Below, one piece after another: positions 1 through 12,858 of a stretch of DNA of 64,000 bases. Positions within the stretch are counted from its first letter, which is position 1; each line of letters begins with the position of its first letter. Where the stretch lies: assembly GCA_045837725.1 (NCBI GenBank), contig JBEWZL010000101.1, positions 434,001 through 498,000 on the forward strand, written 5' to 3'. The stretch is from Vermamoeba vermiformis (taxonomy: Eukaryota; Tubulinea; Echinamoebida). Below the pieces are notes generated by a model. The model was given only the letters and a program-made list of their open reading frames with translations. It made no database searches and was not told the origin of the DNA. The translations under genes and the position numbers were made by a program.

Positions 1-346
<346 letters not shown>

Positions 347-552
347 TTAAAAGCAACAATAAATCAAATGTAACATACCGATAGTATTGTTATTTGTCTG
401 ATTTGAATATTTGTCCCTGTTGTGGGACGTGGCCGATTTTTGTTTGGCGAAAAACTCGAGAATTTAAGAGACTTACCTGCGCTGATTTCTTAAATTAGTT
501 TTTCATAACAATCGTTGATAATACAACCGATTATTTGATTAGCCATTATAAA

Positions 553-2743
553 TGGAGCAACTTAAAGATCAGATCAGAGAGCAAGGAGAGGCTTTGCGAA
601 AACTCAAAGCTAATAATCCAGAATGGCATACAGATAAGAAAATCTTAGAGCATATTTGGAATTTATTGAATTTGAAGAGCAAAGACCCAGCTTTGAACGA
701 AGAAGTCTTTGGAACTGACAAGGTAAAATAAATTTAAAATCTCAGTTCAGAAAATATTTAATTAAATTTAAAGACCGGCAATATGATAAATATATTAAAT
801 TAAATCGTGGCAGCATAAATTTAATATTTTTTTGCATTATTTTAGCCAGCGAAGCAAATCAAGATCCGTTGGTACGTCGTAGACGACAAGAAAAACAAAA
901 TTCGCTATCAAAATGTATTCAAAAACCGTACTTTTGTCACGGGCAAAGAAGTAATCGCTTCAATCAACAACTATATGCACTCCCTCGTCCAACGAAAGAA
1001 AGACCAACTTCCAAAGCACGTGACGGGAGATTTCGTTAAAATCGAACACGTGTCCAGACCCGTCGCTAAGGCGGCAAAGGTCTTGCGCTCAATTACAGAA
1101 GAAGACATGTTCAGATTGCCTGCAGTCTTCCCTGGTCCTACGTTACAGCCTGAAACAGTCATAGAGTTTAAGGTCACTTTCCCTGGCCCTGCTTATCACT
1201 TGACCACGCCTGAAGCATATAACCTTCATAGACCCGAGATCGTTGACGCAGGTACGTAATGACGGCAATACTTGATATTTCTGAAGCTCGATCTGATCCG
1301 TGTAAATGTAGGTGTTAACTTGTTCGAGAAAGTGTTGTACAAGAACGTCGATGCAGTCATTGCACGATCATTTGCAGCTGGTGTATCTCAGAGTGTACTG
1401 ATTTCAATTGACGCTCAAACTAGTGCCACGTCAGTCGAGATCTGCAAGAAACATTTGCAAAGCTTGTACGCAACGGCTGGTGTCCATCCTTTGTATATTG
1501 GCAATGCTCCAGTAGCTCGCGGAGACGAAGAGGAGAAGAAACAGATTGAAGAGGATGAGAAGGCCCTGCAGTCCGCGCAACCTGAGGGTGCTGAAGCCAA
1601 CCCGAAGGCCGAAGAAAGTAACAATAGCAACGAGAAGCCTAAAGAGAAGGACTTGAAGACTGAATTGAACGCCATCACAGCTCTCATTAAGCACAATCCC
1701 GAGTATGTCGTCGCTGTCGGTGAGATTGGCTTGGACTTTAAGGACAACTTGGCACTTGGTAAGTTGAATTCAGATACTTTTACGCTCGTAAGCAGGGATT
1801 GACGAGCTATATAATAGAGTTGAGAGAGACGCAAAAAGTGTGGTTCGAAGAGCAACTCAAGTTAGCCGCTGAGTTGAAGTTGCCCGTGTTAATTCACGAG
1901 CGTGAAGCTTTCAGAGAAACGATTGACATCCTCCGAAAGTACAGATCTCAGTTACCAACCGTCGTGATTAACTGCTTCACTGGCTCGCAAGAGGAAATGG
2001 TTGCGTACAATGAACTTGACGTGTACTTTGTCGTCACTGGCATTGTTGCAAACACCGTGCGTGCAGCACATCTTAAAGACGTCGTCAAGAACATGCCTAT
2101 CAAGAAGATCGTACGTCATATTGACTATTACTAAGAGTTACATACTAACCACGAGGTCGTGTAGTTGCTTGGTAGCGATGCCCCGTACTTGACCCCGTTC
2201 AACATGCCCAAGCCATTCCCTCGTCGAAATGAGCCTGGCTTCTTGCCTCACGTGCTCGTGGCTGTTGCTGAAGCCTGTGGCCAATCACTTGAAAGCATGG
2301 CAGCTATTACAACTGAGGTACATTGAACGCAAGTTCGGATCTCAAAACAGATTTTAACAATGATTTTGCAGAACTCTCGCCAAGCGTTCAATATGGCTCG
2401 TACAGCTTACAATGGTGTGTTGAGAGCTAAGCCAGAAATTGTTCATTTGGAAGTACAAAAGCTTGAAGACGAGAAGTTGCGTGCGGCCGAAGAAAACAAG
2501 CTTAAATCGAAGAAAAAGAAAGTTAAGACCGTTCAAATTCAATTGAAAGAGGGCCAAGAAGTGTTTGAGTTTGAAGGCAAGAAGTACATTGTCAGCCAAA
2601 AAGAGAAAAGCGTGCTTGAAAAACAAGCGAAGATCTTGGCCTCGGATATGTTGATGCAGTTAATTAAGGACTTTGAAGCTCCTCAAGTGCCTGACAATGC
2701 AGTGGTAGTGCCTGCTAAGAACGCAGTTGCGGCAAAAAAATAA
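553..2743 (+). CDS. WHEP domain-TatD-family hydrolase fusion
   Basis: Six exons (553-722, 846-1251, 1312-1758, 1818-2110, 2165-2317, 2372-2743) splice in frame. Residues 1-57 look like a WHEP-TRS helix hairpin ([20 protein letters not shown]), a module usually attached to tRNA synthetases that binds RNA or protein. An unassigned stretch of about 130 residues follows, then a TatD-type amidohydrolase: [40 protein letters not shown] and LLGSDAP. TatD proteins are metal-dependent DNases. The expected metal ligands Glu (GEIG), His (LIHE) and Asp (GSD) are present, but the usual His before the C/S-F-x-G motif is Asn here. A charged insert of about 55 residues, rich in Glu and Lys, lies between AGVHP and GEIG, and a Lys-rich tail of about 120 residues follows the barrel. 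The nuclease role is inferred from the family and the substitution weakens it. Confidence 0.8.
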
Positions 2744-2959
2744 TGGGAAAAGCTTCAGGTACCGTGTTTTTTGTACAAAATAAATTCGACTTTTAATCTT
2801 TTAATTTGCTTTCTAATCGTGCAATACAACTATCATGATATTGTACAATTGCAAATAACAATATTATTCTGCAACGCTGAACCTGTAACGTACGTGTCAT
2901 CGACGTGAGACTCATCCGCAACCGAAGTTGATTTTAACGTTGCTTGGCTGACAATTATA

Positions 2960-4706
2960 ATGGTAAAAAATAGTATTAAATATGACAAATTTTCCTTCAT
3001 TAATTCGCTCTTTTTGAAATAAATACTAAATAATATTTTAGGATCGGCTTCCAATCGAAATAATTAAGCTCTGCTTATCATTTTTGGATGATAAAACAGC
3101 GAGAGTGGCGCGAGTGGCGTCTATTAATTGGTTCACATGGATAAAATACTCCAACTTTAACATCCATTTTGCTCGAGCGGATACACTTCCCCTAATTATT
3201 GACAGATTATCAACCTATCAATATCCGATCAAATTAACACTTACTAAAGCAATCAACTTGTCATTTAAAGAGATAATCACCAATATCACCAAATTAACGC
3301 AACTCAAAGCGTTCAAATTGATCCCGCAGGGCGACAGTAGCCGTTTCGTACCGTCTATATATTGCGACGGACTGGCAGTGCTAAGCAATTTAGAAGAGCT
3401 AGATTTTGGCGAATACATATTTCCTCCAGATCTTTTGCCACTTTTTCCCAAGATGCGCAAAACGAAACACGCCGAATTTAATGACGACCCACTTAACGCA
3501 GACGAAGTACTCAAAACATGTACTCAACTCGAGTATTTATCCTATTTGTGCCCAGATTCGAATCTACTTCAAGGAATTAATTCATTAAAAGAACTCAATC
3601 TTAATGGTTCGCTATTGGCGAACGTTGAGTGGATCCAATTTTCGAGATTGACGAACCTGAAAGTACTTACAACATCACCTGATTACGAGCATAATATTGA
3701 CGTTACATACATGACGTGGCTTGAAGAATTGGCTGCAGGAACCCCGCACATTACCGGATTAGAAAATTGCAAGAATTTGACAAGTTTATCCATATCAAGC
3801 GCAACAGGAACAGAACTGCCAGAATTAATAGCACCACCAAATATGGAAAAATTTTCTCTTAGCATGGGGGATTGCACAAACGTGTCACTTGGAAATTTCA
3901 GCCATTTAACGAGCTTGACATCTGTTGAACTTCACTGTCAGTCTGTTTTATTGGAGACACTTGGCACTTCATTACAGCAATTAAGCTTAACAGTCAAAGT
4001 ATACAATCTTGAAAATATGAATCATTTGATCAATTTGACGCAGATGAAGATTTTACGAAATGAAGAGGTGCGGGAATTTCAACCAATTAACAATCTCACA
4101 AATTTAGTTGACTTGACAATAGAAAATGATAGTGAAGTTTATCACGTGGCAGGGGCACGCCCCTACGTGTCTTTACCAAATTTGGAAAATCTTACAAGAA
4201 TTGAGCTAGCTCTAGTAAAAATAGATGTGAAGACACTACAGCACCTGACAAAATTAAAACAAGTTAAAATCTCACATTCAGAGTTTGACCAAGAACAATG
4301 GCAGAGCTTGCATCATTTACAAAATTTAACCGAATTATTCTTGGAAGAAAACGAAGTTGATTTTGAATACGATTACAATGTGATCAATGGAATGCCATTA
4401 AAAGTACTCAACATAACTGTTCCTCGAAAATTAAATGAATGGAAGGTCAGTACTACGCTAACAACACTTGAGAACCTTTCCATTAGTTTAGCTGCCGAAG
4501 ACGATCTTTTGACATTGACAGCACTCAAAAACTTGACCAACTTGACAGTGAATGGACACTCGAATATGACTGGCGTGCACTTAACGAGTTTGACGAATTT
4601 GCAAAATGCAAGTCTTGAGTTTAAATCTTGTTATGATGTGGCTGATCTGACTTCGAAACTGACCCGACTATTTCATTTCGAAGATGATTTTGGTAAATTC
4701 TTATAA
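2960..4706 (+). CDS. F-box/LRR protein
   Basis: About 555 residues. The N-terminus reads DRLPIEIIKLCLSFLDDK..ARVARVASINW, a typical F-box that would bind Skp1 in an SCF ubiquitin ligase. About 450 residues of irregular leucine-rich repeats follow (L..LTNL..L), the presumed substrate-binding part. No usable ATG lies in the large exon upstream of the F-box. The best model is an ATG at 2960 followed at once by a GT-AG intron (2963-3041), so the first coding exon is only the start codon. The large exon 3042-4706 is uninterrupted. Substrate unknown. Start choice is moderate, F-box/LRR identity is good. It belongs to the same family as the genes at 20469 and 34871 but is clearly diverged. Confidence 0.78.
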
Positions 4707-4744
4707 TAAAGAGATTTTTTATTTAAATAATCAAAGTTAATTAA

Positions 4745-6709
4745 TTACATTTCAACATGTTCTCCCTCCTCATGTGTTTGTTCGATTATAACAGGCAATT
4801 CATCGGCTATGTAAATATTTTGTTTAAAATAACAAATTATATTAATATAATTATAGATAATTACCTGGAGCCTCAATTCGATGTTTTGAAAGTTCCATTT
4901 GGCAATAAAGTGCGCCACCAAGTTCAATAACGCAAATTATAAAAATCGTTCGCAGATCAAACGCATCGCTCTAAAAGAAGAACGGTAATTAACATCAATA
5001 ATATAATTAATAGTATGGAACTTACGAAGATCAGGGTGAAGACAACGATTAAATTTAAAGGCACGCGATAAAAGCTCATAATCGCAGCACGACTGTCTGC
5101 AGGGATGTATTTTCCGCGCAATGTTCCTAATGTCGGGAAATACAATCCAACAGCCGTTTCAAATGTTAAGAAGCCTAACAATATTAACTCGCCAGCGCTG
5201 GTTCCCTGTTTTAATTTTTTAAAGTTAGATCCGTTTTTAAATTTCATTATAATTAATTATTAAGGGTCGTTTATGCTTACCGCAAATAAAACAGGCAACA
5301 TCATTGAACCAATTGCGGCAATAATTAAAATTTGACCGATGCGTTCTTCGGTGTTTTTAGGCTTTAAAATTCCGAACAAAGAACTGCCGAGCATAATGCA
5401 AGTCATAAAGGCTGCAAATACCAAGCCGTGGAGAGCTGAATTTTCCGCACGGAATTCCTAGTAAAATGAAATTAAGAAAATAATTCGTTTGCGATCCGGA
5501 TCTTGCGATCTCGTTGACTTACCTCAGCGCTTGCTGATAGAGTAGGCGTCCACATAAACACAAAGGTGTACATGGCTGCTTCAAATAGTGATTGGATTAA
5601 ACCGACTAACATCACTTTTCTGTCTTTTTTGACTTCCTCAAATGCGTGTTGGAACGTCTTCATCACCTCCAATTGCGCGTCTCCATAATTTTCATTCCAG
5701 TTGTTATTGATCAAGTAGGTAATAGCCAGCAAGCACATCATAGCTAACATAAAAGGTGCAACATAGCCTATGCACAAACGTTAGAATATTGACTAAAAGG
5801 TGCGTGCTCGAAGCGGATCCGTACCGAACTGAGTGGCCAATGCAGATGCGATCAAACCAGCTACAATTGCTGCAAGACCATTGCCGAATGTAGCAGTGCT
5901 AAAAGTATCACCGAGCCATTCGTCAGGGAAATTTCGCTAAAAATAGTTAGTGACATCCGCCTTAGATCTTCAATTACAAGACTCACTCGCTTATGTTCAG
6001 TGACCATCCAAGCTTCAAATACTGAATACAATAATGACGTAGAGATACCGGCAAGAATTCGAGCTACAAAGTAAAGATCAGAAACGATCCGAATTTTATC
6101 GCGGTCAAAATCTTACCAATTAATAAAATATTGAAGCTATTCACGATTTTTAATAAGCAAGATAAAGAATAGATTATTCCGAAAGCCATGCACATTCTCT
6201 TTCGTCCACTAAAGCAAAAAATTAGAAACAAAATTGGATGCGCTATGATAGGCGTACTATTTATCAGCGAATGCTCCAGTCACAGTTCCAAATACGAGAC
6301 TAGCACCAAATCCAATAATAAAGAGCGTGGCAATCTCAGATCGAGAGTAACCATAAGACTCATACAAGGCGTACGTGTAGGGACCTTGCAGCCAATCCGA
6401 AACTTAAATAATAATATGTAAATTAATAAGATATATGGGATCACGTTACTATAAGCATTTTAAAGTATTACGAATCCAGATGTATTTCATGAAAATTAAA
6501 ATAATAATTAGGCGGCCTTTGGATTTGCAAATAAATGACTTACACATTACGGCCCAATATACAATAAAATAATTTTGCTGAAATGCTTTAAATTCGGCAT
6601 TAGAACTGCTTGGTTTGTTTTGCGAGGCTGATCCTTGTCTTAAATAATATTGTATGCCAACATTAGCAGCTACAATCACTATAAATATAAGCCAAAAGAA
6701 CGCGTACAT
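4745..6709 (-). CDS. MFSD5/MOT2-type molybdate-anion transporter
   Basis: Ten exons on the minus strand (6544-6709, 6258-6402, 6117-6208, 5987-6063, 5825-5936, 5523-5767, 5281-5458, 5026-5205, 4865-4970, 4745-4806) splice into one frame. The protein carries diagnostic motifs of the MFSD5/MOT2 branch of the major facilitator superfamily: DWLQGPYTYALYESYGYS, FGASLVFGTVTGAFADKYGR, ILAGISTSLLYSVFEAW, RRNFPDEWLGDTFSTATFGN, LFEAAMYTFVFMWTP and ETAVGLYFPTLGTLR. Known members carry molybdate across membranes, so that is the expected substrate. About 12 membrane helices are expected. I start at the ATG at 6709 (MYAFFWLIF), which begins the first helix as in family members. An open stretch upstream to about 6787 has no ATG. 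It is divergent from MCM10, with only about 145 bases between start codons. Confidence 0.85.
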
Positions 6710-6853
6710 GTTGGCAACGTCCTTTCGCTTTAAATCAAAAATAGTTCGGTCGACGTAGATCTTTTTTCTGGTTTTATTTGCCGCCAAATTTCAGTCACTA
6801 TTTTTGAATTTTTCTAAAGCACCACTGCTCAGCAAACTAATAATATAAGAATT

Positions 6854-9156
6854 ATGGAAGCTGCAGTTGTCAAAAATACATTATCTATATTTGATATTGA
6901 CGAATCTGAATTACTGGCCAAATTAGAACGAGCAGAAAAAAAGGAAAATATTGCCCCGAAGAATAATAATGCATTAATAGCATCAACAGGTTCGTAAAAA
7001 TTCACTCAACTGATATTTAATTCAATAACGGTCAGATCTGTTTCCCGGATTAATTAGTACAGGACGATTAGTCTTATTAATACTGATTTTAGGTGCTGCT
7101 AATAAAAAAAGGAAATTTGATAGCATTTCACAAGACGAAACGAATAGCACAGCGATAAGTAAGAAAATAAAGCAAAATAAATTTGGAGCACTATTGCTTA
7201 TCTCCTTTAATATTATATAGAGCCTTTGGAAGTAGTTCCAGATAATTTTACACGCAGAATAGTTGAAGCACGAAACAAAAAGTTGTTACAAGCCAAGCAA
7301 AAACAGATCGTAAGATCAACAGACTTCTTCGAGCCTTTAAATGCCCAAGGTATTCTAACAATTATAGAAAAATACTATATGAATATTATTGTATCCTTTA
7401 TTTCGTTATAGAAGCGACTCATCAAGCTAAGAAGCGAAGAACTTTGGATGAGCCAGCGACAACTGAGGAAGAAATCGAAGAGTATTCGCAATTACGATTA
7501 AAGTACGTGCTTATTAAGAATTTTAACTATATTTATATTAATTGGTTCATAGGGAGCGCAAGATTAGCGGATCCGATCTGAAAACTTGTTTGAACGGCAG
7601 AAAATTCATGAAACTCGGTAGTTTATCGGCCATTTATTCAAGAGCCCTCGATCAACGTCAAGATATGGTACTAACATCTTATTATATATTATTAAATGCT
7701 TACACGTTTCTAGGACGATGTTATAACTTCAGACTGGATCACGATCGGAGTTGTAATTACAATTTCCGAGACTAAGAAGGCTAAGAATAAGTCTGACTTT
7801 TGTATTATGAAACTGAACGATTTGATGGGTCACGAGGCCTCGGTGTTTTTGTTCAGCGAGTCTTTCAAACACCACAAAAATTTGCGGCCTGGTACTGTTG
7901 TTGGCATTTTGAATCCGTCATTTTTAACTGCAAAAGAGGTGCGTATATATGATAATTGTCATCGTTATATTTATATCTCTTATTGGACTCTCCGTCGCTT
8001 CAATAGTTGTCGGGATCTTGGGATGCAGATCTCATCGAAACGTTTCATCTTCTATTTTAATAGTAATAGCCCTAATATTTAATTATTTCCTAGAAACAAG
8101 GATTTGCACTTAAATTAGGGGATGAATATAACCGACTGGCAGTTATTGGCACGAGCGAAGATTTGGCGTACTGTCCCGAAATGACTGCTAAAGGAAAAGC
8201 TTGCGGCACTGTATATAACAAGTACGATACTATAATATTATTATAATAATCGCTCATTATTTTAATTTGGTCCATTTTTGCAGATCTACTTCGAATCGCT
8301 GCGACTTCCATTTGCAAGAAGCTTTCAACAAAGAGCGATCGACGCGCATGGAATTTAATGACCTGTATTCCACGCCATTACCAAAGGCAGAACGTGAAAG
8401 GCATCGTCAGGCCCATATGAATTTATCTAAGGGCACTTTCGAGATCGGAAACATGCAGGTCGGAATTGACGTGCCTGAAGAAATCAAAGCCAAGAACGCG
8501 CCGTCAAAGAGCAAATTGCACAAAGAATCTAAAGAAGTGTATGTAATATTACCATATTATAATATCGCTGAAACGCTATTTAGGAACGAGGCCTTGGAAA
8601 CTACTCAAGCCGGATCTCGGTACATTAAAAAGGTTTTGGGCATTCCAACTGATGGTAAACAAAATGATGCGGTTATAATCATTACTATAACACAATTATT
8701 TTAGATGAAATTCAACGAGAAAGGGACAAAGAAAAACGACGTGGTGTCAAACCGTAAGATCCGGATGTGGCTCCTTCTTTCTTTAACAAGCAGGACTAAT
8801 ATTTTAATCGTATAGAACTGTTAAGAAGGTCGAAGATAGTCATAATGATGATGAAATGTCGCTTGAAGAGGAGTCAGATAGCGATGACGAGTTAGTTATT
8901 GTCTACGACGAAGAGCCTAGCGCTGCTGAACAAACATCGGATGTGAAAGCAGAAATAAGCACGAATAATATCATAAAGGAAGAGAAACAAGAACCTATTG
9001 AAGATGTTAAAGTCGCTTATCAATGCACTGAGGTAAGATCCAGATCCATGAATTTTATTCTTATTTAACGCTAATATTTCTGTTTTAAAGTGCCAACAAA
9101 CTTCAGATAAATTATGCAATAAGATCGGACATCACATTATTATTGTACGTGCGTAA
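6854..9156 (+). CDS. MCM10: DNA replication factor MCM10
   Basis: Twelve exons. The centre carries the MCM10 OB-fold (FMKLGSLSAIYSR, DWITIGVVI, CIMKLNDLMGHEASVFLF, LRPGTVVGILNP) followed by its CCCH zinc finger (AYCPEMTAKGKACGTVYNK, then NRCDFH). After the finger comes the segment ALETTQAGSRYIKKVLGIP. MCM10 binds single-stranded DNA and the CMG helicase and helps start replication. The N-terminus has a basic NLS-like patch (AANKKRKF). The C-terminal exon adds a further Cys/His cluster (CTECQQ...LCNK...GHH) that may be a second zinc site. It is preceded by an acidic stretch rich in Glu and Asp. The first intron uses a weak donor (GTTCGT), chosen because it alone keeps the frame. Confident assignment. 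Confidence 0.9.
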
Positions 9157-9877
9157 TTAAAAACATGTATGAATACACAATTTAAATTTCGAACCGAGAA
9201 CGACATCACTATTTAACGGGTTTTACGTAAACAATATAGTTTTATTTTTGTATTTCCATACAGTATGAGTGAATCAAGTACGGCAATTTTGATTCAAGAT
9301 CTTGGAGTGCGGTTTTTAAGGTAGATCCGCCACGATTGAAGCTAATGTACTGAAGGGACGTTAACATAGTTAAATAGCTTCCGTTAAAACTAGATGGTGC
9401 GTTATTTATCTCGTATCCACGATATAATTCATTAGGAATTGTTGGGCACTTGAGATGAGTGATCATTAAATTTGACTGAAAAATAAAACAAAAACAACGA
9501 CAGACATTCATTTTTGGGATAGATTCGAAACTGTAACCAAACACTAGCTCTAATTAGAATGTAATTCACAACTGCTTGTCAAATTATTGAAAGGTACGTT
9601 ATTTAAGAGGAACCTTGCTAAAACCACAAATTAAATAATTAGTAGAAAAATACAAAGTATTAATCGCTGTATAGCATTGCGCATGTTATATTTTTTTCTC
9701 ATTTATAGTAATATTTTTAGCGAGGTGCACCAACGGAAGATCTCCCTTGATCGGGTCTGGATGCGACGATCCGGTTGTTGCTTCGGCCTTAGCGCTTTGC
9801 ACATGAGCATGCAAAAATAGTAGTCGCAAATAAAATTGAGCGCTTGTTCATTTGGCTTTTGGTTTACACACGAACAA
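9157..9877. other. Gap between MCM10 and left BTB gene, with possible LRR fragment
   Basis: On the minus strand, 9242-9482 is an open stretch reading NGSYLTMLTSLQYISFN and ending in a stop, preceded by a plausible acceptor. Its LTxLTxLQ wording resembles the last repeats of the F-box/LRR genes in this window, so it may be a 3' fragment of such a gene. No complete gene can be built around it. From about 9520 rightward the sequence matches the right arm of the inverted duplication. Confidence 0.35.
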
Positions 9878-12858
9878 ATGACCACAACAGAAATAACAAC
9901 AAACGAACTCGCACCCTTGGTAATATCTCCGCTGTACTCAGGTAACGTTACCTATAAGCTATTGTTTTTGATTGACGAGCGAGTACTGATCAATTGGTTG
10001 GTTAGATTGCACGATCCGAGTGCCGTTGGACGACAGATCCGGTTTTCAAGATTTCAAGTTGCATCTCTGCATGCTCTATGAAAGCCCTTATTTCGAAGGG
10101 GTAATGTTTAATATATAATAATACTAAACGAAGCTAATTATTCTATTTGCAGATGCTACCGAATCCGAAAAAAGTGCGGAACGTTCCCACGCTCAAATCG
10201 CACTTTGAGATAATACTGCGGTATATTTATAATAAGAAGCAGGTCGTATATAATGAAAACAATATTTTGGATCTAATTACTGAGGGCTACCGCTTCTCGT
10301 TGACTGGTTTCGTGGAGCAGCTTTGGTCTGCATTTGCACAAACTGCGTCTGCAAAAATGGTCCTCGAAGCGCTTAAGCGAATAGAAAATCACGTTGAATT
10401 TTCAAAAAAATGGGGCCTATCGCAGTTAAAAGTGTAAGCTTAGCAACTTCATTTTTTTAGATCCTCGATTCTAAAACTGTTTTCGTTGCGGATAGGGCAG
10501 CGCAGCGCCATATTTTAAGCTTAATCGATTCGTTGGGAGAGCTAAACAACCTGGAGACAATACGATTCTTAAGTCAGGTCTGCGCACACAACCAGAATCC
10601 GGATGTGATCTTGGCCAAACTGAACCAATGGGGCGCAGATAAGTGCAAAGATCATGTAAGCGCTAGTGATATCTTCATTATCGTTTTAAGAGGCTCTAAC
10701 TGATAACTACTTCTTTCAGGTCAGACAGATGCGCTCCGAATTTCTGACTTATCTTAACGAGGAGCAACGGCCTGCCGTTCCTCAAATGTTAGACGGTCAT
10801 TTGACGCAAAGAATTTCTGCTTCGAGATTTGGTGCGGATAACGCGGGGTTGTCAGACCGCAACGCACAAGAACTTTCTGCTATGGTTCTTGTACCTTGTA
10901 CTCTCAACGCTACTAAGAAATTCCGCGGTCGGCAAGTACAGCACGCTATGTACGTCACATTGCTTCATACTAAATGACATCTTAAGAGCTTTACAAATCC
11001 AGTCTATATCACCGTTGGTTGTTGAATACACAACAACTAGATGTGATTGGCACACGAAAATACTTCGATTATGGGACAAAGAAGGCATGTTTTACATCTC
11101 GAAGACGCTTGACAGTATGGATTATGTTCCTACTTAATCATAATTGATTGATTGACTTTGTTTGACCAGAAAGAGACTGCACGCACGTTACTTTTGACAT
11201 TCAGAACACGCTTGAATGGACAAAAGACAACCAACTGCGATTTGAATTCATTTGGTTTGATGCTGAAATCGAAACGAATCTTGTCAGACCTACCACGACA
11301 AATCTGCCTCAGCAACAACCTCCGTCTTTTAGTTACCCAAAAAACCGTGAAAAACTTTCAGGTATCATTGTTCAGTTCGTTTGACATCGTTGGACTAATA
11401 AGACGTAGCAGATTTTACGGTTGAATGCGAGGATGAAGGTGGTCTGGTCATTTACAAGTTACACAAATTCATCCTGCAGAAGTCGCCGCACTTTCAGAGG
11501 GTAAGACAAAAAGTTTAATCTGATATATAAGGTCTCAATATGTTAATAACGTGTTTGCAGATATTCTCGTTATCGACTTTCATCGAATCCAAAAGCAACA
11601 AAGTCACAATCGAAACTCCGAAACACTTGTTCGAGGTCATCTTGCGATACCTGTACAATCAAGAGCCACTTGCTGGCATCTCCAGCATCATCATGGATGT
11701 CATATCAGAGGCGTCATACTTCGAATTGAACGACTTTGAGAACGATTTGTGGGGTTTGTTCGAGAAAGAAGCGGATGTAACTAACTGCATCAAAGCGATC
11801 AACTTGATGCAGTCGAACATGGTATTTGCACTTCGTCGGCCAAATATACTGAGGTAAATTAACGTTAGCTCAACTAATCAATCGTTAATTTAAACTTAGA
11901 GCTGTGGCACGGAAAATTAAAGCCGTATTAAGGGAAATTTCACAAGTGCTTCATTGGGATTCAGTGCGCATGATTCTTTGTCACGAAAGTACTAAGAAGC
12001 AAAATCCTGTTCTCGTTCTTGAAAGTGTTGTCCGCTGGTCACAAGTTCATGAACCAAAGGTATGATCATTTAACACCAGATAGCGCAGTCTAACAGCATC
12101 AACAGAATGGTGAAAATAGAGTCATCGAAATTTTTGGTGCCGTGTTCAGGCAAATGAAATTCCGACCGATGATAGAAAAGGAACTCAAAGCTAAATTTCC
12201 GTTCTTAACGGGAATTAAAGGCGAGGCTGAGTTTATTGTAATTGACAAATATTTGATGACAGAAGGAAAAAAGATTACAATTGGATTCATGTAAGATAGT
12301 TGCTTAAGTACGAATATTTGGTAACATTGATATTCTAAGGGAGTTGCAGATATTAAACACAAGTAAGCTCACTTTCTCGGTCGGAAAAGGTGAATTGCGA
12401 CTCTACGATCAACTATCGTATCATCACTTGGTAGTTCAAAACGGTACGGTGATTCTGTAAATACCTTAGGTTACAATTTGATTTGAATACTTTACCGAAC
12501 CAAGTCTAATACTTGTTCAAGGTACCATTTTGAGGCAAGCAATAGAAAATATTGAGGAATGGAAGTACGACGGATATTATCGCGTTGGACTAGCATCTTG
12601 GGAAGAATAGACAAGTGTACTGCCACGACCGATTTGTTGTAGAGCAGAAAATAAAACAAGCTTAATGAATACAAACACTCTCCTTGGTTTATCGACGGAA
12701 TAATTGTAAGCGAAACTTAACCTCCAGTTTTAAGCTGTAATTTGTTCTTAAACGACTATTTTTAATAAAAAGTTGAGCTTTTATAAGGTTCGTACATATT
12801 TAGAGCGAGTTTCGGGGGTGCTTTTGTTAGCTCGAGGTGCTTTTCAATTTCTTGATCC
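9520..12858 (+). repeat. Left arm of large inverted duplication
   Basis: This stretch is repeated as its reverse complement at about 21582-25030. Exons, introns and flanks all match: promoter, 13 exons, 3' flank, and the last 30 codons of a neighbouring F-box/LRR gene read on the minus strand (about 12766-12856). Similarity fades gradually near 9520 and stops sharply near 12856, where the right copy continues into the intact LRR gene and the left copy does not. The left arm is therefore the derived copy. Arms are separated by about 8.7 kb. Confidence 0.9.
9878..12610 (+). CDS. Tandem BTB/POZ-BACK protein, left copy
   Basis: Thirteen exons. Two BTB units lie in series. The first starts DCTIRVPLDDRSGFQDF and continues through LHLCMLYESPYFEGMLP, HFEIILRYIYNKKQ. 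The second reads ADFTVECEDEGG, YKLHKFILQKSPHF, IFSLSTFIESKSNK, FEVILRYLYNQEPLAG. Each is followed by a helical BACK-like region. A shared linker (RQMRSEFL...ILRLWDKEG) and a C-terminal domain (KLTFSVGKGELRLYDQLSYHH) come after each unit. BTB proteins commonly act as Cul3 adaptors, which is inferred here. All exons join in frame, so the gene looks functional. One intron, near 10932-10986, has a GC donor (GCAAGT) where the right copy has GTAAGT. The intron after LSQLK ends at GCGGATAG near 10495, because only that acceptor keeps the frame in both copies. Confidence 0.82.

Noticed and set aside
1415-1855. Long minus-strand open frames opposite the TatD gene
   Set aside because: They mirror the charged insert and barrel coding sequence and have no splice context; codon pattern fits the plus strand.
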